Positions 26,933 to 35,361 of a stretch of DNA of 64,000 nt are shown one piece after another. The notes under the pieces were generated by a model that searched no databases, had not been told where the DNA came from, and saw only the letters and a list, made by a program, of their open reading frames with translations. The position numbers were made by a program, and so were the translations under genes. This DNA is from Sphingomonas folli (GTDB lineage: Bacteria; Pseudomonadota; Alphaproteobacteria; Sphingomonadales; Sphingomonadaceae). The stretch is from positions 62,001 through 126,000 of the forward strand of contig NZ_JAHXZL010000003.1 in the NCBI RefSeq assembly GCF_019429525.1. Direction: 5' to 3'. How positions within the stretch are numbered: position 1 is the stretch's first letter; each line of letters opens with the position of its first letter.

Positions 26933-27069
26933 ATCCTCCCCGCTCGCGGGGAGGGGGACCAGCCGAAGGCTGGTGGAGGGGGGCTTCCGCGGGCGGTAGC
27001 GTCAGCGGAGAGCCCCCTCCACCACCGCGCTGCGCGCGGCGGTCCCCCTCCCCGTTCCGGGGAGGATCT
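26933..27069. repeat. CCTCCCC-type long imperfect palindrome, copy 2
   Basis: This is an almost perfect 137-base palindrome. The outer arm GATCCTCCCC at 26932 pairs with GGGGAGGATC near 27069. The next arm, GGGGAGGGGGACC, pairs with GGTCCCCCTCCCC. The inner GGTGGAGGGGGGCT pairs with AGCCCCCTCCACC. It is the same family as 10591-10717 and lies in the gap before the small unknown gene at 27112. It can form a long cruciform or RNA hairpin. Confidence 0.75.
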
Positions 27070-27111
27070 AGAGGAGATCAGTCGCGCTTCCGACAGCGGC
27101 GTCGCCGCCCC

Positions 27112-27366
27112 TCACAGCCGCCGGTGCTTGCCGCCGTAGCGCTGGCCGATGTAGCTCCCGATCCGCGCCATCTCATGCGCCGCGGCGGTGGTCGCCTCGG
27201 CGCAGCACGGCATCGGGTCGCGCTCGGCCTGCGCCGCGCGCGTGGCGACGCGCTCGCACAGTGTCTCGATGTCGGCGCGCGACAGCAGGTTCTTCTCGCG
27301 CATCAGGCACAGCAGCGACTGGAGGATGACGATGCTCTCGTCACCGGCACGCTCGTTCGACAGCAT
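27112..27366 (-). CDS. Small protein of unknown function
   Basis: An 84-residue protein with no recognised domain. It has a helix-rich N-terminal half (SIVILQSLLCLMREKNLLSR, then ADIETLCERV), two adjacent Cys (PCCAEA) and a basic tail (YGGKHRRL). No signal peptide or membrane helix is seen. ATG 27366 is chosen because GAGGAG (27373-27378) is 6 bases upstream; a longer start at 27384 puts that site inside the gene. It lies between the repeat and the efflux operon, probably on its own transcript. It could be a regulator-like helical protein; no function is claimed. Confidence 0.55.
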   Translation of the reverse strand: MLSNERAGDESIVILQSLLCLMREKNLLSRADIETLCERVATRAAQAERDPMPCCAEATTAAAHEMARIGSYIGQRYGGKHRRL

Positions 27367-27436
27367 CACCCTCTCCTCTCTCATTTTGAGGAGAGAGTAC
27401 GCCGAATCCCTACCTTGGCAAGCAGAGGTTCGCGGC

Positions 27437-28969
27437 TCAGCGCAGCCCCCCGCCCAGCGAGCGGTACAGCTCCACCAGGTTGCTCGCGCGGGTCAGCCGC
27501 GTGGTCACCAGCTGCTGCTGCGCCGAATAAGCGGTACGCTGCGCGTCGAGCGAGGTCAGGAACGAATCCACCCCGGCGCGGTAGCGGGCGTCGGACAGCC
27601 GCGCGGCGACGCCGGCGGCCTGGGCCCGCGCGGTCTGGGCCGACACCTGCTCCTCGATCGTGCCGCGCTGCGCCAGCGCGTCGGCCACCTCGCGGAAGGC
27701 GGTCTGGATCGAGCGCTCGTAGGTCGCCACCGCGGCCTGCTGCGAGGCCTTGGCATAGTCGAGGTTGCCCGCGTTGCGGCCGCCGTCGAACAGCGGCAGC
27801 CCGACCGAGGGCGAGCCGGTGTAGGTGAAGCTGCCGCCGCCGAAGAGGCCGGAGAGCGCGGTCGAGATCGTCCCGATCGTCGCGGTCAGCGAGATCCGCG
27901 GGAAGAAGGCCGCGCGCGCCGCGCCGATATTGGCGTTCTGCGCGATCAGTTGGTGCTCGGCCTGGAGCACGTCGGGGCGTCGCAGCAGCACCTCGGACGA
28001 GACGTCGCCGGGCAGCGCGTCGCGCGTCAGCGGCGTGTCGTCCAGCCCGGTCGGCAGCTGCTCGGCGGGCACGGTGGTGCCGACCAGCAGGTTGAGCGCG
28101 TTCTGGTCCTGCGCGACGCGCGTGGTGAGCGCGGCGATGTCGTTGCGCGCGGCCTGGTAGTTGGTCTCCGCCTGGCGCGCCTCCAGCTCGGAGGCGACGC
28201 CGATGCGGAACTGCGCGCTGGTGAGCCGCACCGTCTCCTCGAAGGTCTTGAGCGTCTGGCGGCTGAGCCGCAGCTGCTCCTGGTCCGAGGCGAGCGTCAG
28301 CCAGGCGGTGGCGATCTCGGCGATCAGGCTGATCCGGGTGGAACGCTGCGCCTCCTCCGACGCGAAATACTGCTCCAGCGCGGCGCGGCTGAGGTTGCGC
28401 ACGCGCCCGAACAGGTCGAGCTCGAAGGCGGAGAAGCCGGCGTTGACCGAGTAGAACTCGACGTTCGACGAGCTGCTGCCGACTCCGGCGCCCGCCCCCA
28501 CGCCGGTGCCACCGCCGGTGCCCGTCCCAGCACCGCTGCCGGTCCCCGTGCCCGTCCCAGTCCCGGTCCCAGTCCCCGTCCCGGCGCCCGCGCCGGCGGT
28601 CGCCCCGGTCGCGCCGAAGAGGTTGTTGGTATAGGTCGCCGAGCCCGAGACGGTGGTGCTCGGCACCAGGTCGGCGCGCTGGACACGATATTGCGCGCGC
28701 GCCTGGAGCACGTTGGCCGCGGCGACGCGCAGGTCGCGGTTGTTGGCGAGCCCGGTCTCGACCACGCCGCGAAGGCGCTGGTCGAGGAAGAAGTCGCGCC
28801 AGCCGATCTGGCTGACATCGGCGGCGTCGCTCGCCGCGGCGGGATAGACCCCGCCCTGCGGCAGCGCGGCGGGGACTGCGCCGCCGGGGCGCTCATACTT
28901 GGGCGCCAGGTTGCAGCCGGCGAGCGTGCTGGACAGCGCCAGCGCGGCGAGGATCGCGGAACGAGTCAC
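27437..28969 (-). CDS. RND efflux outer-membrane channel, NodT/OprM family
   Basis: A 510-residue outer-membrane lipoprotein. Signal VTRSAILAALALSSTLAGC ends in the lipidated Cys, followed by NLAPKYERP, the usual OprM/NodT start. Two repeats of the alpha-barrel fold follow: WRDFFLDQRLRGVVETGLANN, then a second with RPDVLQAEHQLIAQNANIGAARAAFFPRISLTA. The first beta-loop is replaced by a long Gly/Thr/Ala repeat (about residues 120-163). GTG 28969 starts 1 base after the RND stop, so it is the third gene of the MFP-RND-OMF operon. Together the three export drugs or other toxic compounds. Confidence 0.92.
   Translation of the reverse strand: MTRSAILAALALSSTLAGCNLAPKYERPGGAVPAALPQGGVYPAAASDAADVSQIGWRDFFLDQRLRGVVETGLANNRDLRVAAANVLQARAQYRVQRADLVPSTTVSGSATYTNNLFGATGATAGAGAGTGTGTGTGTGTGTGSGAGTGTGGGTGVGAGAGVGSSSSNVEFYSVNAGFSAFELDLFGRVRNLSRAALEQYFASEEAQRSTRISLIAEIATAWLTLASDQEQLRLSRQTLKTFEETVRLTSAQFRIGVASELEARQAETNYQAARNDIAALTTRVAQDQNALNLLVGTTVPAEQLPTGLDDTPLTRDALPGDVSSEVLLRRPDVLQAEHQLIAQNANIGAARAAFFPRISLTATIGTISTALSGLFGGGSFTYTGSPSVGLPLFDGGRNAGNLDYAKASQQAAVATYERSIQTAFREVADALAQRGTIEEQVSAQTARAQAAGVAARLSDARYRAGVDSFLTSLDAQRTAYSAQQQLVTTRLTRASNLVELYRSLGGGLR
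28481..28612. repeat. Gly-Thr codon repeat inside the efflux outer-membrane gene
   Basis: About 130 bases of a degenerate 6-base period, GGN-ACN on the coding strand, encoding Gly-Thr repeats with Gly-Ala variants (residues about 120-163). The position matches the first extracellular loop between the two N-terminal beta-strands of OprM-like channels. The low-complexity DNA is prone to slippage, so the loop length may vary among strains. Confidence 0.8.
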
Positions 28970-28970
28970 G

Positions 28971-31900
28971 TCAGGCTCCCTCGGGGCGCGGCGCCCCGGG
29001 ATGATGGTCGGGGGCGACGTCGTCCGCCCGGCGGTCGGCGTCGTCGGTCCGGTCAGGCGTCGCCGCGTGACCGCCGTGACCGAACAGCCGCAGCACGACG
29101 ACGAAGAACATCGGCACGAAGAAGATCGCCAGCACCGTCGCGGACAGCATGCCGCCCACCACCGCGCGACCGATCGCGTTCTGGCCGCCCGCGCCGGCAC
29201 CGGTCGACACCGCCAGCGGCATCACGCCGAAGACGAAGGCGAGGCTGGTCATCAGGATCGGGCGGAGGCGCAGCTTGGCCGCCTCCACCGCGGCGTCGAA
29301 GGAGTTCATCCCCTCCGCCATCCGCTCCTCGGCGAACTCGACGATCAGGATCGCGTTCTTGGCGGACACGCCGATCGTGGTGATCAGGCCGACCTGGAGG
29401 TAGATGTCCTTGTTCAGCCCGGTCAGCCACGCCGCGAGCACCGCGCCGATGATGCCCAGCGGCACCACCAGCAGCACCGAGATCGGCACCGACCAGCTCT
29501 CGTACAGCGCGGCGAGGCAGAGGAAGACGATCAGCAGCGACAGTCCGTAGAGCGCCGGCGCCTGCCCACCCGACAGCCGCTCCTCGTAGGAGAGGCCGGT
29601 CCACTCCAGCGTCGTGCCCGGGGGCAGCTTGGCGTGGATCTCCTGCAACGCCTCCATGGCGGCGCCGGTGCTCTGCCCCGGTCCGGGCGAGCCCTGCAGC
29701 TGCATCGCCGGCTGCCCGTTGTAGCGGGTCAGCGAGACCGGCGCGTTGGCCCATTCCAGCGTCGAGAAGGCGGTGAAGGGCGCCATCTGGCCGTTGGCCC
29801 CGCGGACGTACAGCTCGCCGACGTCGTCGGGCGCCATGCGATACGGCCCGTCGTTCTGGACATACACGCGCTTCACGCGACCGCGGTCGATGAAGTCGTT
29901 GATGTAGCCGCCGCCCCACGCGGTCGAGATGGTGGTGTTGACGTCGGCCAGGTCGAGCCCGAGCGCGCGCGCCTTGTCCTCGTCGATCTTCACCTTGAGC
30001 TGCGGCGCGTCCTCCAGGCTGAGCGGGCGCACCTGCGCGAGCCGCGGGTCCTGCGCCGCCATGCCGAGCATCATGTTGCGGATCTGCGTCAGCTTCTCAT
30101 GCCCGACGCCGCCGGTATCGACCAGCTGGACGTCGAAGCCCGTCGCGTTGCCGAGCTCCTGCACCGCGGGCGGGATCAGCGCGAAGATCAGCCCATCCTT
30201 GTACTGCGAGAACGCCCCCATCGCGCGGCCGACGATCGCCTGGGCGCGATTGTCGCCGCCCGAGCGCTCCTCCCACGGCTTCAGGTTGACGAAGACGAGA
30301 CCGGTGTTCTGGCCCTGGCCGGCGAAGCTGAAGCCGTTGATCGTGAAGACGCCCTGGACGTTCTTCGCCTCCTGCTTGAGGAAGTGATCGCGGGTCAGCG
30401 CCAGCCCCTTGTCCGTGCGCGCGGTGCTCGCGCCCGCCGGGCCCTGCACCAGCGCCAGCACGAAGCCCTGGTCCTCGTCGGGCAGGAAGCCCGAGGGCAG
30501 CCGGATGAAGACCAGCGCCATGCCCGCGACGATCAGGAGATAGACCAGCAGCGAGCGCTTCCAGTGGCGCGCGGTGCTCTTCACCCCGCCCTCGTAGCGG
30601 TGCTGCGCGCGATCGAACGTCTTGTTGAACCAGCGGAAGAAGCGCGCCAGCGGGCCGTTGCCCTCCTTCTTGTCCGGGTCGTGCGGCTTCAGGATCGTCG
30701 CGCACAGCGCGGGCGTCAGGATCAGCGCGACCAGCACCGAGAGCACCATCGCCGAGACGATCGTGATCGAGAACTGGCGGTAGATCACGCCGGTCGAGCC
30801 GCCGAAGAAGGCCATCGGCAGGAACACCGCCGACAGCACCATGCCGATGCCGACCAGCGCGCTGCTGATCTCGTCCATCGACTTGCGCGCGGCTTCCTTG
30901 GGCGAGAGGTGTTCCGTGACGATCAGGCGCTCGACGTTCTCGACCACGACGATCGCGTCGTCGACGAGCAGGCCGATCGCCAGCACCATGCCGAACAGGG
31001 TCAGCGTGTTGATCGTGAAACCGGCCAGCGCCATCACCGCGAAGGTGCCGAGCAGCACCACCGGCACCGCGATCGTCGGGATCAGCGTCGCGCGCCAGTT
31101 CTGCAGGAACAGGAACATGACGAGGAACACGAGCACCACCGCCTCGATCAGCGTGTGGATCACCTGCTCCACCGACAGCCGCACGAAGGGCGTGATGTCG
31201 TAGGGGTAGATCACCTTCACGTCGGCCGGCAGCGTCTTGCCGATCTCGGCGACGCGCGCCTTGAGCAGGTCGACCGTGTCGAGCGCGTTCGCCCCCGCCG
31301 CCAGGCGGACGCCGAAGCCCGATGCCGGCTTGCCGTTATACTGCACGTCGAAGCCGTAGTTCTCGGCCCCGATCTCGACCCGCGCGACGTCGCGCAGCCG
31401 CACCACCGATCCGTCGGTGCTGGTCTTCAGCCGGATGTTGCCGAACTGCTCGGGCGTCTGGAGCCGCGACTGCACCGAGACGGTCGCGTTGAGCATCTGC
31501 TCCTTGGGCGCGGGTTGCGCGCCGATCTGCCCGGCGGAGACCTGCGCGTTCTGCGCCTGCACCGCGGACGTCACGTCGCCGACCGTCAGCGCGTAATTGT
31601 TGAGCTTGAGCGGGTCGAGCCAGATGCGCATCGCATATTGCGACCCGAACACCTGGAGCTCGCCGACGCCGTTGATGCGGCTGACCGGGTCCTGGAACTT
31701 GGAGACGACCATGTCGGCCAGGTCGTTGTTGCTGTGCGACCCGTCGGTGGAGACGAGCCCGACGACCGCGAGGAAGCTCGCCGCCGACTTCGTCACCTGG
31801 ATGCCCTGGCGCTGCACTTCCTGCGGCAGCAGCGGGGTGGCCGCCTGCAGCTTGTTCTGGACCTGCACCTGCGCGATGTCGGGATCGGTACCCTGCTCGA

Positions 31901-32180
31901 AGGTCAGCGTGATCGTGACCACGCCCGCCGAGGAGGAGGAGGACGAGAAATAGCGCAGATTATCGATGCCGCGCAGCTGCTGCTCGATGATCTGCGTGGT
32001 CGTGCGCTCGAGCGTCTCCGCGTCGGCGCCCGGGTAATTGGCGGTGATCGCGACCGCGGGCGGTGCGATCTCGGGGAATTGGGCGATCGGCAGGCTGCGG
32101 ATCGCGATGACCCCCGCCAGCATCAGCGCCAAGGCGATGACCCACGCGAAGATGGGCCGGTCGATGAAGAAGCGCGACAT
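28971..32180 (-). CDS. RND multidrug efflux pump, HAE1 family (AcrB/MexB type)
   Basis: A 1069-residue inner-membrane pump with the start [17 protein letters not shown] and the porter domain [14 protein letters not shown]. The proton-relay motif is [13 protein letters not shown] (paired Asp in helix 4), and the Lys of helix 10 is in [12 protein letters not shown]. Length and motifs match AcrB/MexB. It uses the proton gradient to expel drugs or other amphiphiles through the adaptor and channel encoded next to it. It starts 6 bases after the adaptor stop and ends 1 base before the channel gene. The substrates are unknown. Confidence 0.95.
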   Translation of the reverse strand: MSRFFIDRPIFAWVIALALMLAGVIAIRSLPIAQFPEIAPPAVAITANYPGADAETLERTTTQIIEQQLRGIDNLRYFSSSSSSAGVVTITLTFEQGTDPDIAQVQVQNKLQAATPLLPQEVQRQGIQVTKSAASFLAVVGLVSTDGSHSNNDLADMVVSKFQDPVSRINGVGELQVFGSQYAMRIWLDPLKLNNYALTVGDVTSAVQAQNAQVSAGQIGAQPAPKEQMLNATVSVQSRLQTPEQFGNIRLKTSTDGSVVRLRDVARVEIGAENYGFDVQYNGKPASGFGVRLAAGANALDTVDLLKARVAEIGKTLPADVKVIYPYDITPFVRLSVEQVIHTLIEAVVLVFLVMFLFLQNWRATLIPTIAVPVVLLGTFAVMALAGFTINTLTLFGMVLAIGLLVDDAIVVVENVERLIVTEHLSPKEAARKSMDEISSALVGIGMVLSAVFLPMAFFGGSTGVIYRQFSITIVSAMVLSVLVALILTPALCATILKPHDPDKKEGNGPLARFFRWFNKTFDRAQHRYEGGVKSTARHWKRSLLVYLLIVAGMALVFIRLPSGFLPDEDQGFVLALVQGPAGASTARTDKGLALTRDHFLKQEAKNVQGVFTINGFSFAGQGQNTGLVFVNLKPWEERSGGDNRAQAIVGRAMGAFSQYKDGLIFALIPPAVQELGNATGFDVQLVDTGGVGHEKLTQIRNMMLGMAAQDPRLAQVRPLSLEDAPQLKVKIDEDKARALGLDLADVNTTISTAWGGGYINDFIDRGRVKRVYVQNDGPYRMAPDDVGELYVRGANGQMAPFTAFSTLEWANAPVSLTRYNGQPAMQLQGSPGPGQSTGAAMEALQEIHAKLPPGTTLEWTGLSYEERLSGGQAPALYGLSLLIVFLCLAALYESWSVPISVLLVVPLGIIGAVLAAWLTGLNKDIYLQVGLITTIGVSAKNAILIVEFAEERMAEGMNSFDAAVEAAKLRLRPILMTSLAFVFGVMPLAVSTGAGAGGQNAIGRAVVGGMLSATVLAIFFVPMFFVVVLRLFGHGGHAATPDRTDDADRRADDVAPDHHPGAPRPEGA

Positions 32181-32186
32181 GCGGCG

Positions 32187-33416
32187 TTACTTTCCTTCGG
32201 GCTGCTGGCCCTGCGGCTGCTGCCCCTGTGCGGCCCCGGGCTGCGCGGGTGCCGCGTTCGGATTGTACGGCACGGCCTTCACCGGCATGCCCGGGCGCAG
32301 CATCATCGCGCCCTCCACCACCACCTTGTCGCCCGGCTTGAGTCCGGCGGTGACCAGCCAATTCTCGCCGATCGTGCGCGGCGCGGTGAGCGAGCGCGGC
32401 TGGAGTTTGCCGTCGGGGCCGACGACCAGCACGCTCGGGTTGCCCTTCTCGTCGCGCGTCACCGCGCGCTGCGGCACCAGCAGCGCGTTGGCCTGCGTGC
32501 CCTCGACCAGCTCGGCGCGGACGTACATGCCCGGCAGCAGCAGCCCGCGCGGGTTGGGGAAGAGCGCGCGGATCGTCTGCGTGCCCGTATTGGGGTCGAC
32601 GCTGACGTCGGCGAACTGGAGCTTGCCCGCGATCGGGTAGACCGAGCCGTCCTCCAGCCGCAGCTGCACGCGCGCGGCACCGCCGCCGCGCGACAGGTCG
32701 CCCGCGGCGATCTGCTGGCGCAGCCGCAGCAGGTCGCCGCTAGACTGGCTGACGTCGACGTAGATCGGGTCGAGCCGCTGGATCGTGGTCAGCGCGTTGG
32801 TCTGCCCCGAGCTGACCAGCGCGCCGGTCGTGACGACCGAGCGCCCGATCCGCCCCGAGATCGGCGCGCGGATGGTGGTGCGCGCGAGATCGATCTGCGC
32901 GGTGCGCAGCGCGGCCTGCTGCGCCGCCACGTCGGCGCGCGCCTGCTCGGCGGAGGTCACCGCATTCTCATAGTCCTGCCGCGCGATGGCGTTGATCTTG
33001 ACGAGCTCGCCGTAGCGCCGCTGCAGCGCCGCGCTGGAGGCGATCGCGGCGCGCGCGCGCGCCAGCGCGGCACGGGCGTTGGCCACCTGCGCCTGATAGG
33101 GCTGCGGGTCGACGCGGTAGAGCGCCTGGCCCTTCTTCACCTGATCGCCCTCGGTGAACAGCCGCGCGGTGACCAGCCCGTTGACCTGCGGGCGGACCTC
33201 CGATGTCTCGTACGCGCTGGTACGACCGGGCAGCACCGTCGTCAGCGTGACCGACTCGGACTGCACCGTCACTACGCCCACCTGCGGCGGCCCCGCCGGG
33301 CCCTGCTGCTGCGCGCCGCCCTGGGCCGCGCCCTGCTCGTTGCCGCCTCCGCCACCGCTGCACGCAGCGAGCGGAACCATCACCAGCGCCGCGAGCGCCA
33401 ACCCCTGTTTTGCCAT
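32187..33416 (-). CDS. RND efflux periplasmic adaptor (AcrA/MexA type)
   Basis: A 409-residue lipoprotein adaptor. The signal ends in VPLAAC at the lipidated Cys, followed by a Gly/Gln-rich linker. The barrel-sandwich start is TTVLPGRTSAYETSEVRPQVNG, the helical hairpin is Ala/Arg-rich (about 110-170), and the second half has TIRAPISGRIGRSVVTTG. ATG 33416 is chosen because it begins the signal; the GTG at 33452 lies inside the palindromic operator. First gene of the operon, divergent from the TetR regulator. Confidence 0.93.
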   Translation of the reverse strand: MAKQGLALAALVMVPLAACSGGGGGNEQGAAQGGAQQQGPAGPPQVGVVTVQSESVTLTTVLPGRTSAYETSEVRPQVNGLVTARLFTEGDQVKKGQALYRVDPQPYQAQVANARAALARARAAIASSAALQRRYGELVKINAIARQDYENAVTSAEQARADVAAQQAALRTAQIDLARTTIRAPISGRIGRSVVTTGALVSSGQTNALTTIQRLDPIYVDVSQSSGDLLRLRQQIAAGDLSRGGGAARVQLRLEDGSVYPIAGKLQFADVSVDPNTGTQTIRALFPNPRGLLLPGMYVRAELVEGTQANALLVPQRAVTRDEKGNPSVLVVGPDGKLQPRSLTAPRTIGENWLVTAGLKPGDKVVVEGAMMLRPGMPVKAVPYNPNAAPAQPGAAQGQQPQGQQPEGK

Positions 33417-33436
33417 GGACTTCTCGTCGAATGTGT

Positions 33437-33452
33437 GTGAGTGATCACTCAC
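33437..33452. promoter_or_regulatory. Perfect 16-bp palindrome, candidate TetR-family operator
   Basis: GTGAGTGATCACTCAC is perfectly self-complementary. It lies 20 bases before the adaptor ATG and 51 bases before the proposed TetR ATG, inside the divergent intergenic region. The TetR neighbour and the TGAGTG...CACTCA arms resemble known operators of efflux regulators of this family. Repression of the pump operon and autoregulation are inferred. Confidence 0.7.
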
Positions 33453-33503
33453 TCACGAATGCTGCTACTGCGAAGAGAGCAGATCGTCAAGACGGGTAAG
33501 CAC

Positions 33504-34133
33504 ATGATCGAAGATGGCCACGCGGTGCCCGAACCGCGGGATCGTAACGCCAAGGCCAACGCGCGACGCGCCAAGATCGTTCAGGCCGCGCGGGAACTTT
33601 TCGCCGAGAACGGGTTCCACGGCACCGGGATGGCGCGCATCTCCGAGCGCTCGGGCGTGCTGGTCGGGCAGATCTACCGCGACTTCGCCAACAAGGAGGC
33701 GATCGTCGCCGAGCTCGCCGAGCAGGACCTCGCCGAGTTCCTCGGCGGCGACGAGCTGTGCCGCGGCGGCTGCATGCCGGACCGCGCCGCGGTGCGGATC
33801 TGGATCGAGCGGTTCATCACCTGCGCCGACATGCCCGACGAGCGGCTCGTCTCCGAGATCATCGCCGAGACGACCCGCAACCCGCGCTTGGCCGCGATCT
33901 TCCGATCGGTCGACGAGCGCCTGCGCGAGCGGCTGATCCAGGCGCTTGGCGCGATCGTGCCGCAGGCGAGCGCGGCCGAGCCGCTGCGCTGTCTCGCCGA
34001 GTCGATCCTGGTCGTCTCGGGCGGCATCTTCCAGCGCCGCGTCGTCAAGAAGCAGGAGACGCCGCCCGCCGTGCTGGCGCTGCTGATGGACTTCGTCGAC
34101 CGCGAGCTCGACCGTCTCACCGCGCTCGGCTGA
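33504..34133 (+). CDS. TetR family transcriptional regulator of the RND operon
   Basis: A 209-residue regulator. The N-terminal DNA-binding domain (about residues 15-65) has RRAKIVQAARELFAENGFHG and a helix-turn-helix ending GQIYRDFANKEAIVAEL, the classic TetR pattern. The C-terminal ligand domain (70-205) is poorly conserved, as usual. Start ATG 33504 is chosen; the longer in-frame starts overlap the divergent operator. It is divergent from the efflux operon over a perfect palindrome, so it is likely its repressor. The inducer is unknown. Confidence 0.88.
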   Translation: MIEDGHAVPEPRDRNAKANARRAKIVQAARELFAENGFHGTGMARISERSGVLVGQIYRDFANKEAIVAELAEQDLAEFLGGDELCRGGCMPDRAAVRIWIERFITCADMPDERLVSEIIAETTRNPRLAAIFRSVDERLRERLIQALGAIVPQASAAEPLRCLAESILVVSGGIFQRRVVKKQETPPAVLALLMDFVDRELDRLTALG

Positions 34134-34217
34134 GCACCGCCGTCTACGACCCCGAGGCGGTTGCGGCGCCGCCCGGCCCGCGGCTAAATGTCCGAGGAAT
34201 AACAGAGGGGTTCGTGT

Positions 34218-35216
34218 TTGTTATCGAAGCCGACCAAGCTCGCTGACCTGGCGGTGCTGGCGGGCGTGTCGACCGCCACCGTGTCGCGCGCGCTGTCGGG
34301 CCACCCGTCGGTGAGCAAGGCCACGCAGGCGCGCATCCAGGCGCTCGCGCGCGAGCACGACGTCCGCCCCAACCAGCTCGCGCGCAACCTGCGGCTGCGC
34401 AGCACCGGCGCGATCGGGCTGGCGATGCCGCTGGGGCACGCGCGCACGCAGCACCTCACCGATCCCTTCTTCCTCTCGCTGCTCGGCTATATCGCCGATC
34501 TGCTGGTCGACCGCGGCTATGACGTGCTGCTGTCGCGCGTGCTGCCCGAGAACGGCGACTGGCTCGACCGGCTGGTCGACGCCGGGCGCGTCGACGGGCT
34601 GCTGCTGATCGGCCAGTCCGACCAATATGAGACGATCGAGCGCGTGGCCGCGCGCTACGGGCCGCTGGTCGCCTGGGGCGTGCATCGCGACGGGCAGCGC
34701 CATCTCGCGATCGGCTCGGACAATGTCGCGGGCGGACGGCTCGCCGCGGAGCATCTGCTCGAGCGCGGTCGCCGTCGCCTGCTCTTCGTCGGCGACCCCG
34801 CCCCGCCCGAGTTCGCCGACCGGCTCGCCGGCTTCGCCGCGGCCGCGCGCGGCGCCGGGGTGCGCGCCGAGGTGCTCGCCACCGCGATGGACCCGGACCG
34901 GGTCCATGCCGCGATGCGGACCCGGCTCGCCGTCGGCACGCTGCCCGACGCGATCTTCGCCGCCTCCGACGTCGCCGCGATGAGCGTCCTGCGCGCGGTG
35001 AGCGAGGCCGGGCTCGACGCACCGCGCGAGGTGGCGGTGATCGGCTATGACGACGTGACCCTCGCGGCGCATACCTCACCGCCGCTGACGACGGTCCGTC
35101 AGGATCTCGCGCGCGGCGCCGCGCTGATGGTCGAGCGGCTGCTGGCGCGAATCGCGGGTCAGGCAGCCGAGCATGCGGTGATCGCGCCCGAGCTGGTGGT
35201 GCGCGCCTCGACCTGA
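34218..35216 (+). CDS. LacI family regulator, probable sucrose (Sux-type) repressor
   Basis: A 332-residue regulator. The N-terminal HTH is KLADLAVLAGVSTATVSRAL, followed by the hinge SGHPSVSKATQARIQALAREH and RPNQLARNLRLRSTGAIG. A periplasmic-binding-protein-like sugar domain follows, with DGLLLIGQ and EVAVIGYDDVTLA. The start is a TTG at 34218, supported by AGAGGGG at 34204-34210; no in-frame ATG or GTG precedes the HTH. It is upstream of the amylosucrase gene and probably represses it through the palindrome at 35244. Confidence 0.9.
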   Translation: MLSKPTKLADLAVLAGVSTATVSRALSGHPSVSKATQARIQALAREHDVRPNQLARNLRLRSTGAIGLAMPLGHARTQHLTDPFFLSLLGYIADLLVDRGYDVLLSRVLPENGDWLDRLVDAGRVDGLLLIGQSDQYETIERVAARYGPLVAWGVHRDGQRHLAIGSDNVAGGRLAAEHLLERGRRRLLFVGDPAPPEFADRLAGFAAAARGAGVRAEVLATAMDPDRVHAAMRTRLAVGTLPDAIFAASDVAAMSVLRAVSEAGLDAPREVAVIGYDDVTLAAHTSPPLTTVRQDLARGAALMVERLLARIAGQAAEHAVIAPELVVRAST

Positions 35217-35241
35217 GCATCAGCGGACGTCAACGCGGTAG

Positions 35242-35255
35242 CACAATCGATTGCG
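35242..35255. promoter_or_regulatory. LacI-type palindrome upstream of the amylosucrase gene
   Basis: CACAATCGATTGCG contains the perfect 10-bp palindrome CAATCGATTG (35244-35253), flanked by a C/G pair at the ends. The central CG with AAT/ATT arms is typical of LacI-family operators. It lies between the LacI gene (ends 35216) and the amylosucrase start (35362), so the site would control the sucrose hydrolase. Confidence 0.6.
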
Positions 35256-35361
35256 AGAATATGCTTGCGGTCGACCTACACACTGCGCATCACAGCCGGC
35301 AGCGCCCGAACGCGCCGGCGTCCGGGGTCACCCCGCGCGCGCCAGGACAGGAGGGATGACG

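Noticed and set aside
28899..33440. A 1513-codon open frame on the plus strand
   Set aside because: It is antisense to the RND pump and adaptor. It has no domain and is rich in Arg/His/Asp, the usual product of GC-rich codon bias.
34214..34216. GTG at 34214 as start of the LacI gene
   Set aside because: It is out of frame with the helix-turn-helix; TTG 34218 is in frame and has a good ribosome site.
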